Source: Neorhizobium galegae bv. officinalis (GTDB lineage: Bacteria > Pseudomonadota > Alphaproteobacteria > Rhizobiales > Rhizobiaceae). From it: 64,000 nt of DNA. A program made the position numbers and the translations under genes. Positions 1 through 9,127 of the stretch are shown here, piece by piece. The stretch covers positions 1-64,000 of the forward strand of contig CCRI01000004.1 of assembly GCA_000985875.1 (NCBI GenBank), read 5' to 3'. The first letter of the stretch is position 1. Every line of letters starts with the position of its first letter. The notes under the pieces were generated by a model. The model was not told the DNA's origin. It made no database searches and was given only the letters and a program-made list of their open reading frames with translations.

Positions 1-1
1 C

Positions 2-874
2 GGGCGTGGCGGCGACGGCCTCGGTCTGGGTCTTGGCCTGGGTCTCGGTCTTGGCGCAGGGCTTGCATTTGCCGGTGACGGCGATAGCGGCGGCGACAAC
101 ACCGCCGGCGACGGTGGCGACGCCGGCGACTCCGACGGCGGCGACGCCGACGAAGGCGGTGACGGCGGCGATTCCGAAGGCGGCGATGCCGGAGCTCTCG
201 TCGGCGGAAGCCTCGGCTTCATCAACCCGATCTTCGTTGAAAACGACGGCGGCGACGGCGAAGACGCCGGTAACGGCGGGGATAGCGAAGGCGGCGACGC
301 CGGCGACTCCGAAGGTGGTAACGGCGGCGAGGCCTCGGATGCCGGTAATGGCGGCGATGGCGGCGGTGCCCTTGGTGCCGGTCTCGGTGCCGGCTTCGGC
401 GCCGGTCTTGGTGCCGGTTTGGGCGGTGACGGCGCAGCAGGCGGTGGCGGTACCGGTGGCGCAGCGGCAACCGGTGCGGCAACCAGCGGTGATGCTACCG
501 GTGGTGACGCGACATCCGGGGCTGGCGAAGGCGGCGGGGCACTCAGTGGCGCATGGGCCGATGGTACCGGCGGCGGAGCCGTCGGCGGATGGGCATTCGG
601 CGGAGCTGGCGCAGCCGGCGGCGCGGGTGGCTGGGCCTCCACCGGTTCTGGCGCAGCCGGCGGCGATGGCGGTACCTGGGGCTCGAGCAACGGTGACGAT
701 GGTTTCGTGACCGGGACGAGTTCAGCATCGTCCGATGCCATCATCGAAACTCACGCCTTCAACCAGGAAATCGTGATGGGTGCGAACCTGCAGCAGAACG
801 CGATCGATATGACGATCGTTGGCGGGAACCTCTCCAGCACGGTGGCTGGCGATGACACCGAAGATGGCGCCTGA
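2..874 (+). CDS. Glycine-rich low-complexity protein, putative T1SS substrate (5' truncated)
   Basis: The frame is open from the window edge (position 2) to TGA at 872-874, so at least 290 residues are present and the start is missing. The first ~240 residues are very low complexity: a Leu-Gly alternating run, then Gly/Asp/Ala-rich repeats, then Gly/Ala/Ser/Thr-rich sequence. The last ~50 residues become ordinary protein and contain NQEIVMGANLQQN and IVGGNLSS, which resemble motifs in the 677-aa protein just downstream (GGNLYDANIIHQTN). That similarity and the following ABC exporter and adaptor genes suggest a secreted or surface protein carried by this T1SS; this is inference. The GGC/GAC-rich DNA keeps other frames open too. 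I chose this frame for its C-terminal motif and amino-acid make-up. No catalytic domain is recognised. Confidence 0.6.
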   Translation, partial: GRGGDGLGLGLGLGLGLGAGLAFAGDGDSGGDNTAGDGGDAGDSDGGDADEGGDGGDSEGGDAGALVGGSLGFINPIFVENDGGDGEDAGNGGDSEGGDAGDSEGGNGGEASDAGNGGDGGGALGAGLGAGFGAGLGAGLGGDGAAGGGGTGGAAATGAATSGDATGGDATSGAGEGGGALSGAWADGTGGGAVGGWAFGGAGAAGGAGGWASTGSGAAGGDGGTWGSSNGDDGFVTGTSSASSDAIIETHAFNQEIVMGANLQQNAIDMTIVGGNLSSTVAGDDTEDGA

Positions 875-992
875 GCGACATAGTCCCCTGCTTTAGGCAG
901 AGACGTCACATCGTGGGCTGCGCAGACCTCCTGCGCAGTCCCTCATTCCGAACGACCTGTAATGCAGGCATGCCAATGCAAAGGCAGCGGTC

Positions 993-3026
993 ATGACGAC
1001 GATGGACACAATCACCGAGGAAATCGCTCATTTCATCGGCCTCTTCCACACGAACGTCGAGGATGCGCGCCTGCGGGATAGTTACCAGGACTTCTCGCTC
1101 TACACGCCCGAACAATTCATCCCGACATCAGCGGTGATCCAATCCCATTTCGAGGCGCCTTACGACCTGCTTGGGTTCGATCCGGGCGTGATCTACAGGG
1201 CGCCTGCCAGTTTCACGCCCATCTGGCATCCCCACTTCGTGGGCCGATACGATCATCCGCCGATTCCCGTGGTAGAAATCAAGACTCACTACGGCCAGCA
1301 TGAGATGCCGCGGTACGAGTACCCTTTCCACGCAAGCGGGAAGTCCTTCACATGGGAGATAACGCCTCCCGGCTCGGTTGCGAACTTCATCGTTCAGGCC
1401 GCCTCGCTGTCCGACAACGACAGCTTCGGCGTCGGAGGACACGGCCTGACGTTCAACCCCACGCCGGTTGACAACGGCGAGCTGCTGCAGACGGCCAGGG
1501 ATGTCCTTGCGGACGCACCCATCGGCGATCTCGAAATGCCCAAGTCCTCGGCCGACCTTATCGAGATCATCAAGACCGTCGCCGCCCAATTGGAGGCCCT
1601 TTCGGCTGATTCCGGCGGGCCGATGGAGGCTTTCTTCCATCAATCCACCACGATCGAAGGCATTTACGTCAACGGCGTGCTCGTCGATGAGGCACCGAAG
1701 CTGGAGGATCACCATTCCTTCAGTGAGGACGAAGACGAAGCAGACGATGCCGCCGACGCGGGGGATGAAGACGAAGCGCAGGACGATGCTCCGCCATCCA
1801 ACGTCCACGTCTATGCTGATGGCTCGGTCGAGGTGGAAGCCTCGGTCGAGTTGGTCGGCGGTAACAATACCGTCGTCAATGATGCTGTTCTCAAGAATAT
1901 CTGGACCGGCGCGACGGTAACCGCGGTCGTTGGCAATCACTTCGAGATCAACGCGGTCATCCAGGTGAACGTCATCCAGAATAATGACGCGATCACCTCG
2001 GCCATCAACGGCTGGACGAACGACGGCGTCCCGGATGAAATATTCAATATCGCGACATTCCAGAGGGTCGATCCGCTGCAGGACGCCGATGCTTCGGCAA
2101 ACGCCGGCGGTGGCTATCCCGCAAGCTGGGCGGTCACGGAGATCCATGGCGATCTGCTGATCGCCAACTGGCTGGAACAGTACATTTTCATGTCCGACAA
2201 CGACATCGGCATCCTGTCGTCATCCGGCGCCACGACCCGGGTCATCGCTGGCGACAATACCAGCGTCAACCAGGTCTCGATCTACGAGCTCAGCCAGGCC
2301 TATGATCTGATCCTGATTGGCGGCAATCTGTACGATGCCAATATCATCCATCAGACCAACATATTGTTCGACAACGACGTCGTCGGTGCGGTTACGGGTT
2401 TCGGAACGACCGGCGAGGGCACGATCTCCAGTGGCGGAAATCTGCTCTGGAACCAGGCTCATATCTACAATATCGGCGGCGCCGACCGCTTCAGCACTCT
2501 GCCTTCGGCCTATCTGGATGCGGCCAACGATTTTGCCGCCGGCGGAAGAGATATTTCCCAGGGCATTCTGACCGACCCGGCGTTTGCGGGAACAGGCGGA
2601 CTGCGCGTTCTTTATATCAGCGGTGACCTGCTGAACATCCAGTATATCAGCCAGACCAACATCGTCGGCGACAGCGACCAGATCGCCTTGGCGCTGAATG
2701 CCCTCAATCCCCACGCGGATGCGACATGGTCGATCTCGACCGGGGGAAATGCGCTTATCAACAATGCGGCGATCGCCGACCTGGATTCTCTCGGCGTTAC
2801 CTATGTGGGCGGCGAGCAATACTCCCAGGAAACGCTTTTTCAATCGGGTTTGATCTCGAGCAGCCCGGAATGGGCCGCGCATGATCCCGACGCGCTGGTC
2901 AACGAAGCGGTGGCTTTTCTCGACGATTCCATGCTGGAAGCCGATCCCACCGAGCTCGGCTTCGGCGTGCCTGTAGATCCCGACGGCCAGTATCAGAACG
3001 ACGGACTACAGCATGTGCTCGGATAA
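993..3026 (+). CDS. Putative type I secreted/surface protein with GGN-type repeats, 677 aa
   Basis: The 677-residue protein starts at ATG 993 (an alternative ATG lies at 1002). Residues 1-240 are globular and rich in Phe, Tyr, His and Pro, with no recognised domain. Residues ~240-270 form a strongly acidic Glu/Asp linker. The rest repeats a pattern around GGN/GDN, QxNI and DND (LIGGNLYDANIIHQTN, ISGDLLNIQYISQTN), with high Asn, Asp and Ile as in beta-rich surface proteins. The C-terminal motif of the preceding glycine-rich protein is related. Its stop overlaps the region where the T1SS ABC exporter starts, so the two are probably co-transcribed. The protein is probably exported by that system. 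This rests on context and composition, as no canonical RTX nonapeptides are visible. Confidence 0.65.
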   Translation: MTTMDTITEEIAHFIGLFHTNVEDARLRDSYQDFSLYTPEQFIPTSAVIQSHFEAPYDLLGFDPGVIYRAPASFTPIWHPHFVGRYDHPPIPVVEIKTHYGQHEMPRYEYPFHASGKSFTWEITPPGSVANFIVQAASLSDNDSFGVGGHGLTFNPTPVDNGELLQTARDVLADAPIGDLEMPKSSADLIEIIKTVAAQLEALSADSGGPMEAFFHQSTTIEGIYVNGVLVDEAPKLEDHHSFSEDEDEADDAADAGDEDEAQDDAPPSNVHVYADGSVEVEASVELVGGNNTVVNDAVLKNIWTGATVTAVVGNHFEINAVIQVNVIQNNDAITSAINGWTNDGVPDEIFNIATFQRVDPLQDADASANAGGGYPASWAVTEIHGDLLIANWLEQYIFMSDNDIGILSSSGATTRVIAGDNTSVNQVSIYELSQAYDLILIGGNLYDANIIHQTNILFDNDVVGAVTGFGTTGEGTISSGGNLLWNQAHIYNIGGADRFSTLPSAYLDAANDFAAGGRDISQGILTDPAFAGTGGLRVLYISGDLLNIQYISQTNIVGDSDQIALALNALNPHADATWSISTGGNALINNAAIADLDSLGVTYVGGEQYSQETLFQSGLISSSPEWAAHDPDALVNEAVAFLDDSMLEADPTELGFGVPVDPDGQYQNDGLQHVLG

Positions 3027-3037
3027 TGGGGGGAAAC

Positions 3038-5191
3038 ATGTCGGATGTCCAAAAAAGGGCCGATCTGGAACAGGCCCAAGATCACGATGAAGGTCAGCAA
3101 CTTGCCGGTGAGGACATCTATGGAAAATTGGAGCGCGCTGTGGACGAATGCCTGAAACTGTCATCCGGTGGCGCAGCCCCCTCAGCAAAGATATCCAGAC
3201 TGGAACCCAGAAACGCATCGCAGAACCCAATCCGGCCGAATGAAAACTCCGCCGGAGCCGATATTCTGCCCATGCCTGCCAATGACCGGATCATTGAACC
3301 GGAGATCGAGCCGAAGCCCACGGTGCGCGAAGCGACTGAGGCAAAGGCGCCGGAAGGCATGATCACAATCGATGCCGACACCGGACCTCTGCGGACGGAA
3401 ACAAAGACCTTCGGAAAATCGCCCTCGACCGGCGGCGGCCGCGGCGGCGACGGGACGTTTCACAAGCGTCTCGCCCCCGTCGATTTCTCGGCCAGCCTGC
3501 GGGCAGGCGTCAACGCCGTGCGGCGGAACCTGGCGGTCGTCATGCTGTTCACCGTCGCCAGCAATATCCTCGTGCTTGCGATCCCGATCTACCTTTTCCA
3601 GATATCGGACCGGGTGCTGACCAGCCGCTCTCTCGACACTCTGATGATGTTGACGATCGTGATCGTCGGTGCCGTCATCCTGCAGGCTGCCTTCGACGCG
3701 CTTCGGCGGTTCATCCTGATGCGCACCGCGGTGGAAGTCGCAGCCCAGCTCGGGGCCCCGATCCTGAGCGCGGCCGCCCGCGCCTCGCTTCAAAGCAATG
3801 GCCGGGAATACCAGGTGCTCGGCGATCTTCAGCAGGTTCGTTCGTTCCTCGTCTCCAGGACCTTGCTCTCGTTCCTCGATGCGCCGATCGCCCCTCTCTT
3901 CGTGGTGGCGGTCTTCCTCATCCATCCGCATCTCGGCCTGATCGTCGTCCTGACGGCCGTCCTGCTGCTTGTCTTCACCCAGATCAACCAGCGCTTGACG
4001 GCCGAGCCGTTTGCCGAAGCCAATACGGCGCAGATAAAGGCCAATCTTCATCTGGAATCGATGTCGCGCAATTCGCAGATCATCAATGCGCTCGCCATGA
4101 TCCCCGAGACGGTACAGATGTGGGGCAAGGATACCGCCTCCTCGCTGAAATCGCAGGTCATTGCCCAGGACCGGAATATCACCATTGCGGCCATATCGAA
4201 GGCCTGCCGTCTTCTGACGCAGATCGCGATGCTCGGCTGGGGCGCCTATCTGTCGATCGAGGGGCAGATCACCGGAGGGATGGTGATTGCGGCCTCCATC
4301 ATTGCGGGTCGCGCGCTGGCGCCGATCGAAGGGGCCATCGAGGGATGGAGCCAGTACAGCCAATCCCGTGCGGCCTACGCCCGGATAACGGCGCTATTGA
4401 AATCCTCGCCCTTGAATTTCGACCGCCTGAACCTGCCGAAGCCGGAGGGGCGCCTAGATGTCGAACGCCTCCTCTATGTGCCGCAGGGAACAAAGCGCGT
4501 CGTGCTCAACGGGGTCTCGTTTGCCCTGCAGCCCGGAGATTCGCTGGCGATCATCGGCAATTCCGGCGCCGGCAAGACCACTCTTGGAAAAATGCTCGTC
4601 GGATCGATCCTGCCGACATCGGGCAGTGTCCGCCTGGATCTGATGGACCTCAGAAACTGGGACCAGCGGCAGTTCGGCGAAAACATAGGCTACCTGCCGC
4701 AGGACGTGCAGCTCTTCCCGGGCACGATCAAGGCCAATATCGCCCGCATGCGGCAGGATGCCGACGACGAGCAGATTTACCGCGCCGCGATGCTGGCCGA
4801 TGTTCATGAGATGATCGCCAGCCTGCCCCACGGATACGAAACCGTGGTTGCGGCGGATGGCTCTCCCCTTTCGGGCGGCCAGAAGCAGCGCATCGCGCTG
4901 GCCCGGGCATTCTTCGGCGATCCGAGGATGGTCGTGTTGGACGAGCCGAATTCCAACCTCGACAATGCGGGTGATGCGGCACTGCTCCATGCACTCCAGC
5001 ATGCCAAGGAACACAAGATAACCGTCGCGACGATCACGCAACGTCCGGCTCTCCTCAGCAACGTCGACAAGGTTCTTCTGCTGGTCAACGGCACCGTTGC
5101 GCTGTTCGGGATGCGGGCGGATGTGCTGAAGGCCATCGAAGCCCGCGGCATCGATATCCATACCGGTTCATTCGGCCATCTGTTGCAATAG
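3038..5191 (+). CDS. Type I secretion ABC transporter (permease/ATPase, PrtD-like) with long N-terminal extension
   Basis: Fused membrane and ATPase subunit of a T1SS that exports unfolded proteins to the adaptor and outer-membrane channel. I chose ATG 3038, four codons inside the longest frame, because a GGGGGGAA ribosome site lies just ahead; this gives 717 aa. Residues 1-~150 are hydrophilic, Pro/Glu-rich and Gly-rich, with no C39 peptidase-like domain. The transmembrane domain starts near residue 160. Walker A GNSGAGKTT is near residue 507, the signature LSGGQKQRIALARA near 611 and Walker B MVVLDEP near 633, so the ATPase looks active. PrtD-family proteins are usually about 570-590 aa, so the N-terminal extension is the odd part. 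It follows two candidate substrates and precedes the adaptor gene. Confidence 0.9.
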   Translation: MSDVQKRADLEQAQDHDEGQQLAGEDIYGKLERAVDECLKLSSGGAAPSAKISRLEPRNASQNPIRPNENSAGADILPMPANDRIIEPEIEPKPTVREATEAKAPEGMITIDADTGPLRTETKTFGKSPSTGGGRGGDGTFHKRLAPVDFSASLRAGVNAVRRNLAVVMLFTVASNILVLAIPIYLFQISDRVLTSRSLDTLMMLTIVIVGAVILQAAFDALRRFILMRTAVEVAAQLGAPILSAAARASLQSNGREYQVLGDLQQVRSFLVSRTLLSFLDAPIAPLFVVAVFLIHPHLGLIVVLTAVLLLVFTQINQRLTAEPFAEANTAQIKANLHLESMSRNSQIINALAMIPETVQMWGKDTASSLKSQVIAQDRNITIAAISKACRLLTQIAMLGWGAYLSIEGQITGGMVIAASIIAGRALAPIEGAIEGWSQYSQSRAAYARITALLKSSPLNFDRLNLPKPEGRLDVERLLYVPQGTKRVVLNGVSFALQPGDSLAIIGNSGAGKTTLGKMLVGSILPTSGSVRLDLMDLRNWDQRQFGENIGYLPQDVQLFPGTIKANIARMRQDADDEQIYRAAMLADVHEMIASLPHGYETVVAADGSPLSGGQKQRIALARAFFGDPRMVVLDEPNSNLDNAGDAALLHALQHAKEHKITVATITQRPALLSNVDKVLLLVNGTVALFGMRADVLKAIEARGIDIHTGSFGHLLQ

Positions 5192-5200
5192 GGGTTGGGC

Positions 5201-6541
5201 ATGTCTGCGGTTGCCAAGGTACACGATCTCGAATGGTACTCGGAAGTTCCCCGGTCGGTCTGGAAGCAGACGGTGACCGGCCTGGCCCTGACGGCCATAG
5301 CCTTCGGCGGTTTCGGCACCTGGGCCGCGACGGCCCCGCTTGCGGCGGCGGTCATTGCGCAGGGCAGTTTCGTCGCAACCGGCCGCAACAAGATCGTGCA
5401 GCATTTCGAAGGCGGCATCATCAGGGAGCTGCTGGTCAGCGAGGGTGACCAGGTTGTCGAGAACCAGCCGGTGGTCAGGCTTGACGAGACCGCATCGCAG
5501 GCCAAGAAACGGGAGTTTTTCCTCAGACGCGTCAGGCTGGACGCGACGGCCGCCCGGCTTACCGCTCAATCCGAGGGCGCCGATTCGATGGTGATTTCGT
5601 CATACCTGAACGATTTCAGGGATGACCCGGATGTTTCGGCGATCATCCTCACCCAACAGCTCAACTTCAAGGCCCAGCGCATGAAGCTGGCGACCGAGCT
5701 CTCCCTGCTGAAGCAGAACATGAAAGCACTGGAGTTCCGGAGCGAAGGTTACACCCGACACCGCGAGGCCATGTCGCGGCAGCTCGCTCTGCTCAGGGAC
5801 GAGTACGACATCAAGCGGGTTCTGTTGACCAAGGGATTACTGCGAGCGACCGAGGTCAGAGCGCTTCAGCGGGCGATCGCCGATGCCGAAGGGCAGATCG
5901 GCCGGCTGGAGGCGGAGATATCGGAAACCGGAGCCCAGCTCCTGAAGGGACAGCAGGAGATCATGCGCGCCGAGGAGACATATCGGGAGGAAGCGCTCGA
6001 CCGCCTGCAATCGATCCAGGGCGAGCGTGACGCGGCGCGTGAACAATCACGCGAAGCCGACGACGTTCTGCGCCGCGCGACGATCCTTGCTCCTGTGTCG
6101 GGTACTGTCGTGCGGACATATTACCATACGACGGGGGGCGTTATCGAAAGTGGCAAGGGCATCATGGAGATCCTGCCTGCCGGCGTGCCGTTGATCATCG
6201 AGGCAAAGGTGCCCCGCAACGAGATCGACAGCGTCAAAGTCGGCCAGAAAGCAACGGTCCGCCTCATCGCATTGAACCAGCGCACGACCCCGGTCCTGCA
6301 GGGCGAGGTGTTCTATGTCTCTGCGGACGCAATGGAGGATAGCAGGGCGGGGCTTTCAAACCACGACGTCTATGTCGCGCGCATCAATATCTCGTCCGAC
6401 GAGATCGCCCGGATCAAGGGGTTTACTCCGCAACCTGGCATGCCGGCTGAAATCATGATCCAGACTGCGGTCAGAACGTTCTTCAGCTATCTGGTCAAGC
6501 CGATTGTGGACAGCATGTCGAGGGCGTTCACCGAGCGCTGA
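5201..6541 (+). CDS. HlyD-family type I secretion periplasmic adaptor (PrtE-like)
   Basis: Membrane fusion protein linking the ABC exporter to a TolC-type channel. ATG 5201 is preferred over an in-frame TTG at 5195 because AGGGG sits six bases before it; the protein is 446 aa, normal for the family. One N-terminal transmembrane helix lies near residues 22-42 (LALTAIAFGGFGTWA). The lipoyl half-motif NKIVQHFEGGII follows, then a long alpha-helical hairpin of about 190 residues, and a C-terminal beta domain (ILAPVSGTVV, PGMPAEIMIQT). It starts nine bases after the ABC gene, which indicates one operon. No TolC gene follows; the nearest one in the window is at 62225. Confidence 0.9.
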   Translation: MSAVAKVHDLEWYSEVPRSVWKQTVTGLALTAIAFGGFGTWAATAPLAAAVIAQGSFVATGRNKIVQHFEGGIIRELLVSEGDQVVENQPVVRLDETASQAKKREFFLRRVRLDATAARLTAQSEGADSMVISSYLNDFRDDPDVSAIILTQQLNFKAQRMKLATELSLLKQNMKALEFRSEGYTRHREAMSRQLALLRDEYDIKRVLLTKGLLRATEVRALQRAIADAEGQIGRLEAEISETGAQLLKGQQEIMRAEETYREEALDRLQSIQGERDAAREQSREADDVLRRATILAPVSGTVVRTYYHTTGGVIESGKGIMEILPAGVPLIIEAKVPRNEIDSVKVGQKATVRLIALNQRTTPVLQGEVFYVSADAMEDSRAGLSNHDVYVARINISSDEIARIKGFTPQPGMPAEIMIQTAVRTFFSYLVKPIVDSMSRAFTER

Positions 6542-6820
6542 TAAGCCCCGTCTGCTCGATCATATACCAGGGGGCTACCTCTTAAGGCGTAGGCTCGCTG
6601 CCATTTGCAGCGCGTCCGGTGAAGCCATTCGCCTTTACAAGGCTTCCAGCGGCGCGCCGGACATGGTGGGCAGGCGGACTTTCCTCGCCGGTTTCCCAAA
6701 AGAAACCCTCGCCGATGAAACAGCGAGGGCGTCCGCAAGACGGGAAATACTCGAGGCTGACAGGACGCCTCGGGCACATAACACCATGAGCGTTGGTAAA
6801 TGTCAGGTTCGCCAAAAGGA

Positions 6821-6853
6821 GAAGGCTCGACCGTTTTTCCCGTTCGAGCCTTC
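6821..6853 (+). terminator. Terminator-like hairpin downstream of the first T1SS operon
   Basis: A perfect 10-bp stem (GAAGGCTCGA at 6821-6830 with TCGAGCCTTC at 6844-6853) encloses a 13-base loop containing five T. A weaker 7-bp stem lies just upstream at 6706-6729. There is no clear downstream T-tract, so terminator function is likely but not certain. Confidence 0.45.
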
Positions 6854-7164
6854 AGCAGTCTGTTTGGCAAAAGTATTATTCCTTTATCTGCAAGAGACAT
6901 CAACTCAATCAAAAGGATTAGGTTCTCTCATTCGTTGTATATAGGATAAGATTTAATAATCACAGGTTGATTTCTGGTTTTACCCGACCGACTTCGGGAG
7001 AAGTACTAGAAACTGGACGGCAATTCCTCCGGTCGCTGGTTGGCTAAATTAGACCTCTGAAAATTACACTTGAGGTGTGGCCAGATTGCAATATCGCCGA
7101 TCTATGATTGTGCTATTTTATAGTGCGGACTTGAGCAGGAACGCCTCGGGTTTCGGCGTAGTAG

Positions 7165-7197
7165 ACTGGCCGGTTGCCCCCTTGGCGACCGGCCAGT
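7165..7197. repeat. Perfect inverted repeat, 10-bp arms
   Basis: ACTGGCCGGT at 7165-7174 is the exact reverse complement of ACCGGCCAGT at 7188-7197, with a 13-base C-rich loop. It is followed on the plus strand by TGTTTGAT. It may be a terminator, or the remains of a repetitive element. It lies inside the gene-poor kilobase before the EPS region. Confidence 0.4.
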
Positions 7198-7552
7198 TGT
7201 TTGATCAATACTTTCGTCGCGATGCCTTTTTCAATGAAAGCGCGATATTCCGAAGATGACATCTGCCTTGGGGCTGGTTTCTTCGCTCTCCATCTCGCCG
7301 GCCTCCCAATAGGGCGGAAAATCCTCCGGCGTTGTGAGCCACACCATCCTCAGCCGGACAGGTGCCCTGGCCTTTCTACCAGCCCCGGAGGTTGCCGTAA
7401 GGCTCCGCGATGAATGAACAGGTTCTCAATCAGGGATCAGTTCAGGCAAATCCGCGTTGCTGGGCGGATGCCGAAGATTGGCGAGATACGTCGATAAAGC
7501 CGGGGCGTGATCGCTCATATACGCCATCCATGAGACTGCCGGCAGGAAATTG

Positions 7553-9127
7553 CTATCTCTGAATGCTCACGGACCCGGATTCCGAGTGGAGCTCCCTCCG
7601 CATGAGGATTTTCTCTACTGCCAGCCACTTGGGGTTGCTGTCACTCTCATTTTCCAACAGCCCCCAGCTGCCCCATTTGCTCGGTTCCGTCATGGAAGAA
7701 TAGAGGGCATAAGCATCTCCACCGGATCGCTGCCAGATATTCAGGTGGAGGAGATAGAGATCACCCATCCGTCTATCGCGATTTGCCGCGATGAAGAGGT
7801 TCGTCATCCTCTCGTTGTTTTCTGCACCGGTATGTCCGACAAGATGTTGTCCGCCTTCATAGGCGTAAAGCTTGACGCCATATTTCCTGGCAACGGAAGC
7901 CTGAGCCTCGATGGCCTTTCGATTGTCGTTCAATACCTCGCGTTCAAGTTCGGCGAACAACTGGGTTAGAGGCCACCTGGAGACCTCTTCGGCTCGCTCA
8001 GGTGAACCGAGACCGCCGCCGAAATAGGGGGCGATGGCAAGTACGTCCGCATGCGCCCGTACGCCCTTCCACGATAGTATCGTTTCACTGGTCCAATCAT
8101 TTGCGGACTGAGCAGCGTAAATCCCGACGACCCTTTGCGCCTGTTCACCAAATACGTCTTCCCAGATGGCAAGAATTTCAGTTGTCCGCTGGGCGTAATA
8201 GCGAAGTTGGGCTTCGAACTCGTTGCTCGAAAGTCGCAGCGCAAGCCCCTTTTCCTTCGCATAACCCGCCTGGTCGAAGCTGGAATTCCATACTTCGTTG
8301 GAGTACTCCACATTCACCCTCAGGTTTCCGTCCAAGCGGTCTTTCACCTGCAGTGCGAACCGGCGGATGTAATCGTCGTCGGCTTGGTGAGGCATATTGA
8401 ACCAAGGGTCGATACGCAGCTCGTTACTCAGTTCGATCATGTACTCAAGCGGCGTTCCGGCATCGGATTTACCGAAGTAGCCCACGCGCGGCCGATCATC
8501 CCAGCTGCGGACGTTTGAGTTGTTGGTCGCCATCCAGTCCATGAAGCGTAGCGTAGACATGCGCTTCAACCGCTTGAGGAAGGGCTCGCGAAATCGCTGT
8601 GTCGGTCTTTTGCCACGTTCGTAGACACGGATGTTGCGGATCGGATCGGAGGGATCGGTTTCCATCAGGATTGTCGTGAAAGCCGCGTTCTTGCGAAGAT
8701 TACGCACATCGTCGCGTCCGGGCAAACGCACTTCCAGTTCGGCGCCGTCGCGATATCCGAGTTTACCCTTGCCATCATAATAAACCGAGAGATTCACGGG
8801 GAGATTTCTCCGTTCGGGAGAGAAAATCAGGAAACTCTCGATCGTAGAGTTCTCGGGGACGTTCAACGGGTAACCGTCCGGTGTCATCGGCGGTAACGGC
8901 GTGTCCCATGTGAAGTGCGCGCCTTTGATCTGCACGCGCCAGCGCGAGGCATTATAGCCAAGGTCGGAGAAAACCTGCTCGGTCGCCCAATAAGGCATTG
9001 CGCTCAGGTTGACGCCCAAACGGCTCGGATAATCCTCCTGGGCTAAGGCCTGCCCAAACGAAAAACCGTTGAAAGGTTCGCTGGCTGCGAGACCAGCCAG
9101 CATTTGAAGGAGCGTTCGGCGGTTCAC
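7553..9127 (-). CDS. Clan GH-A-like glycoside hydrolase, exported (EPS-associated)
   Basis: 524-residue exported protein. It starts at GTG (9127-9125) with GGAGA about nine bases upstream. The N terminus has a twin-arginine-like pattern (MNRRTLLQML) and a plausible signal cleavage after ALA near residue 29. The body looks like a TIM-barrel glycosidase: NEVW with Glu278 fits the acid/base of clan GH-A enzymes, and YEGGQ with Glu424 fits the nucleophile. Such proteins are often annotated only as hypothetical or cellulose-binding in EPS loci. It is transcribed away from the neighbouring polymerase gene. It probably trims or releases the polysaccharide in the periplasm or outside the cell. The exact GH family and substrate cannot be told from sequence alone. 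Confidence 0.65.
   Translation of the reverse strand: MNRRTLLQMLAGLAASEPFNGFSFGQALAQEDYPSRLGVNLSAMPYWATEQVFSDLGYNASRWRVQIKGAHFTWDTPLPPMTPDGYPLNVPENSTIESFLIFSPERRNLPVNLSVYYDGKGKLGYRDGAELEVRLPGRDDVRNLRKNAAFTTILMETDPSDPIRNIRVYERGKRPTQRFREPFLKRLKRMSTLRFMDWMATNNSNVRSWDDRPRVGYFGKSDAGTPLEYMIELSNELRIDPWFNMPHQADDDYIRRFALQVKDRLDGNLRVNVEYSNEVWNSSFDQAGYAKEKGLALRLSSNEFEAQLRYYAQRTTEILAIWEDVFGEQAQRVVGIYAAQSANDWTSETILSWKGVRAHADVLAIAPYFGGGLGSPERAEEVSRWPLTQLFAELEREVLNDNRKAIEAQASVARKYGVKLYAYEGGQHLVGHTGAENNERMTNLFIAANRDRRMGDLYLLHLNIWQRSGGDAYALYSSMTEPSKWGSWGLLENESDSNPKWLAVEKILMRRELHSESGSVSIQR

Larger units (their letters stand above)
6542..7552. other. ~1 kb region without a convincing gene; possible degraded sequence
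   Basis: This stretch separates the T1SS operon from the EPS region. It contains terminator-like hairpins (6706-6729, 6821-6853, 7165-7197) and is locally AT-rich around 6880-7010. On the minus strand between about 7110 and 7550 several short frames read protein-like, including a 49-codon ORF starting MSSSEYRAFIEKG and overlapping frames containing LTTPEDFPPYWEAGE and VSWMAYMSDHAPAL. They lie in different frames with stops between them. I recognise no family. The pattern would fit decayed genes or an old insertion remnant, but no terminal inverted repeats or transposase motifs were identified. Confidence 0.4.

Noticed and set aside
1..700. Possible CRISPR-like or tandem-repeat array
   Set aside because: The repeats are short, imperfect GGC/GAC-rich codon repeats within one reading frame, without regular spacers or a leader.
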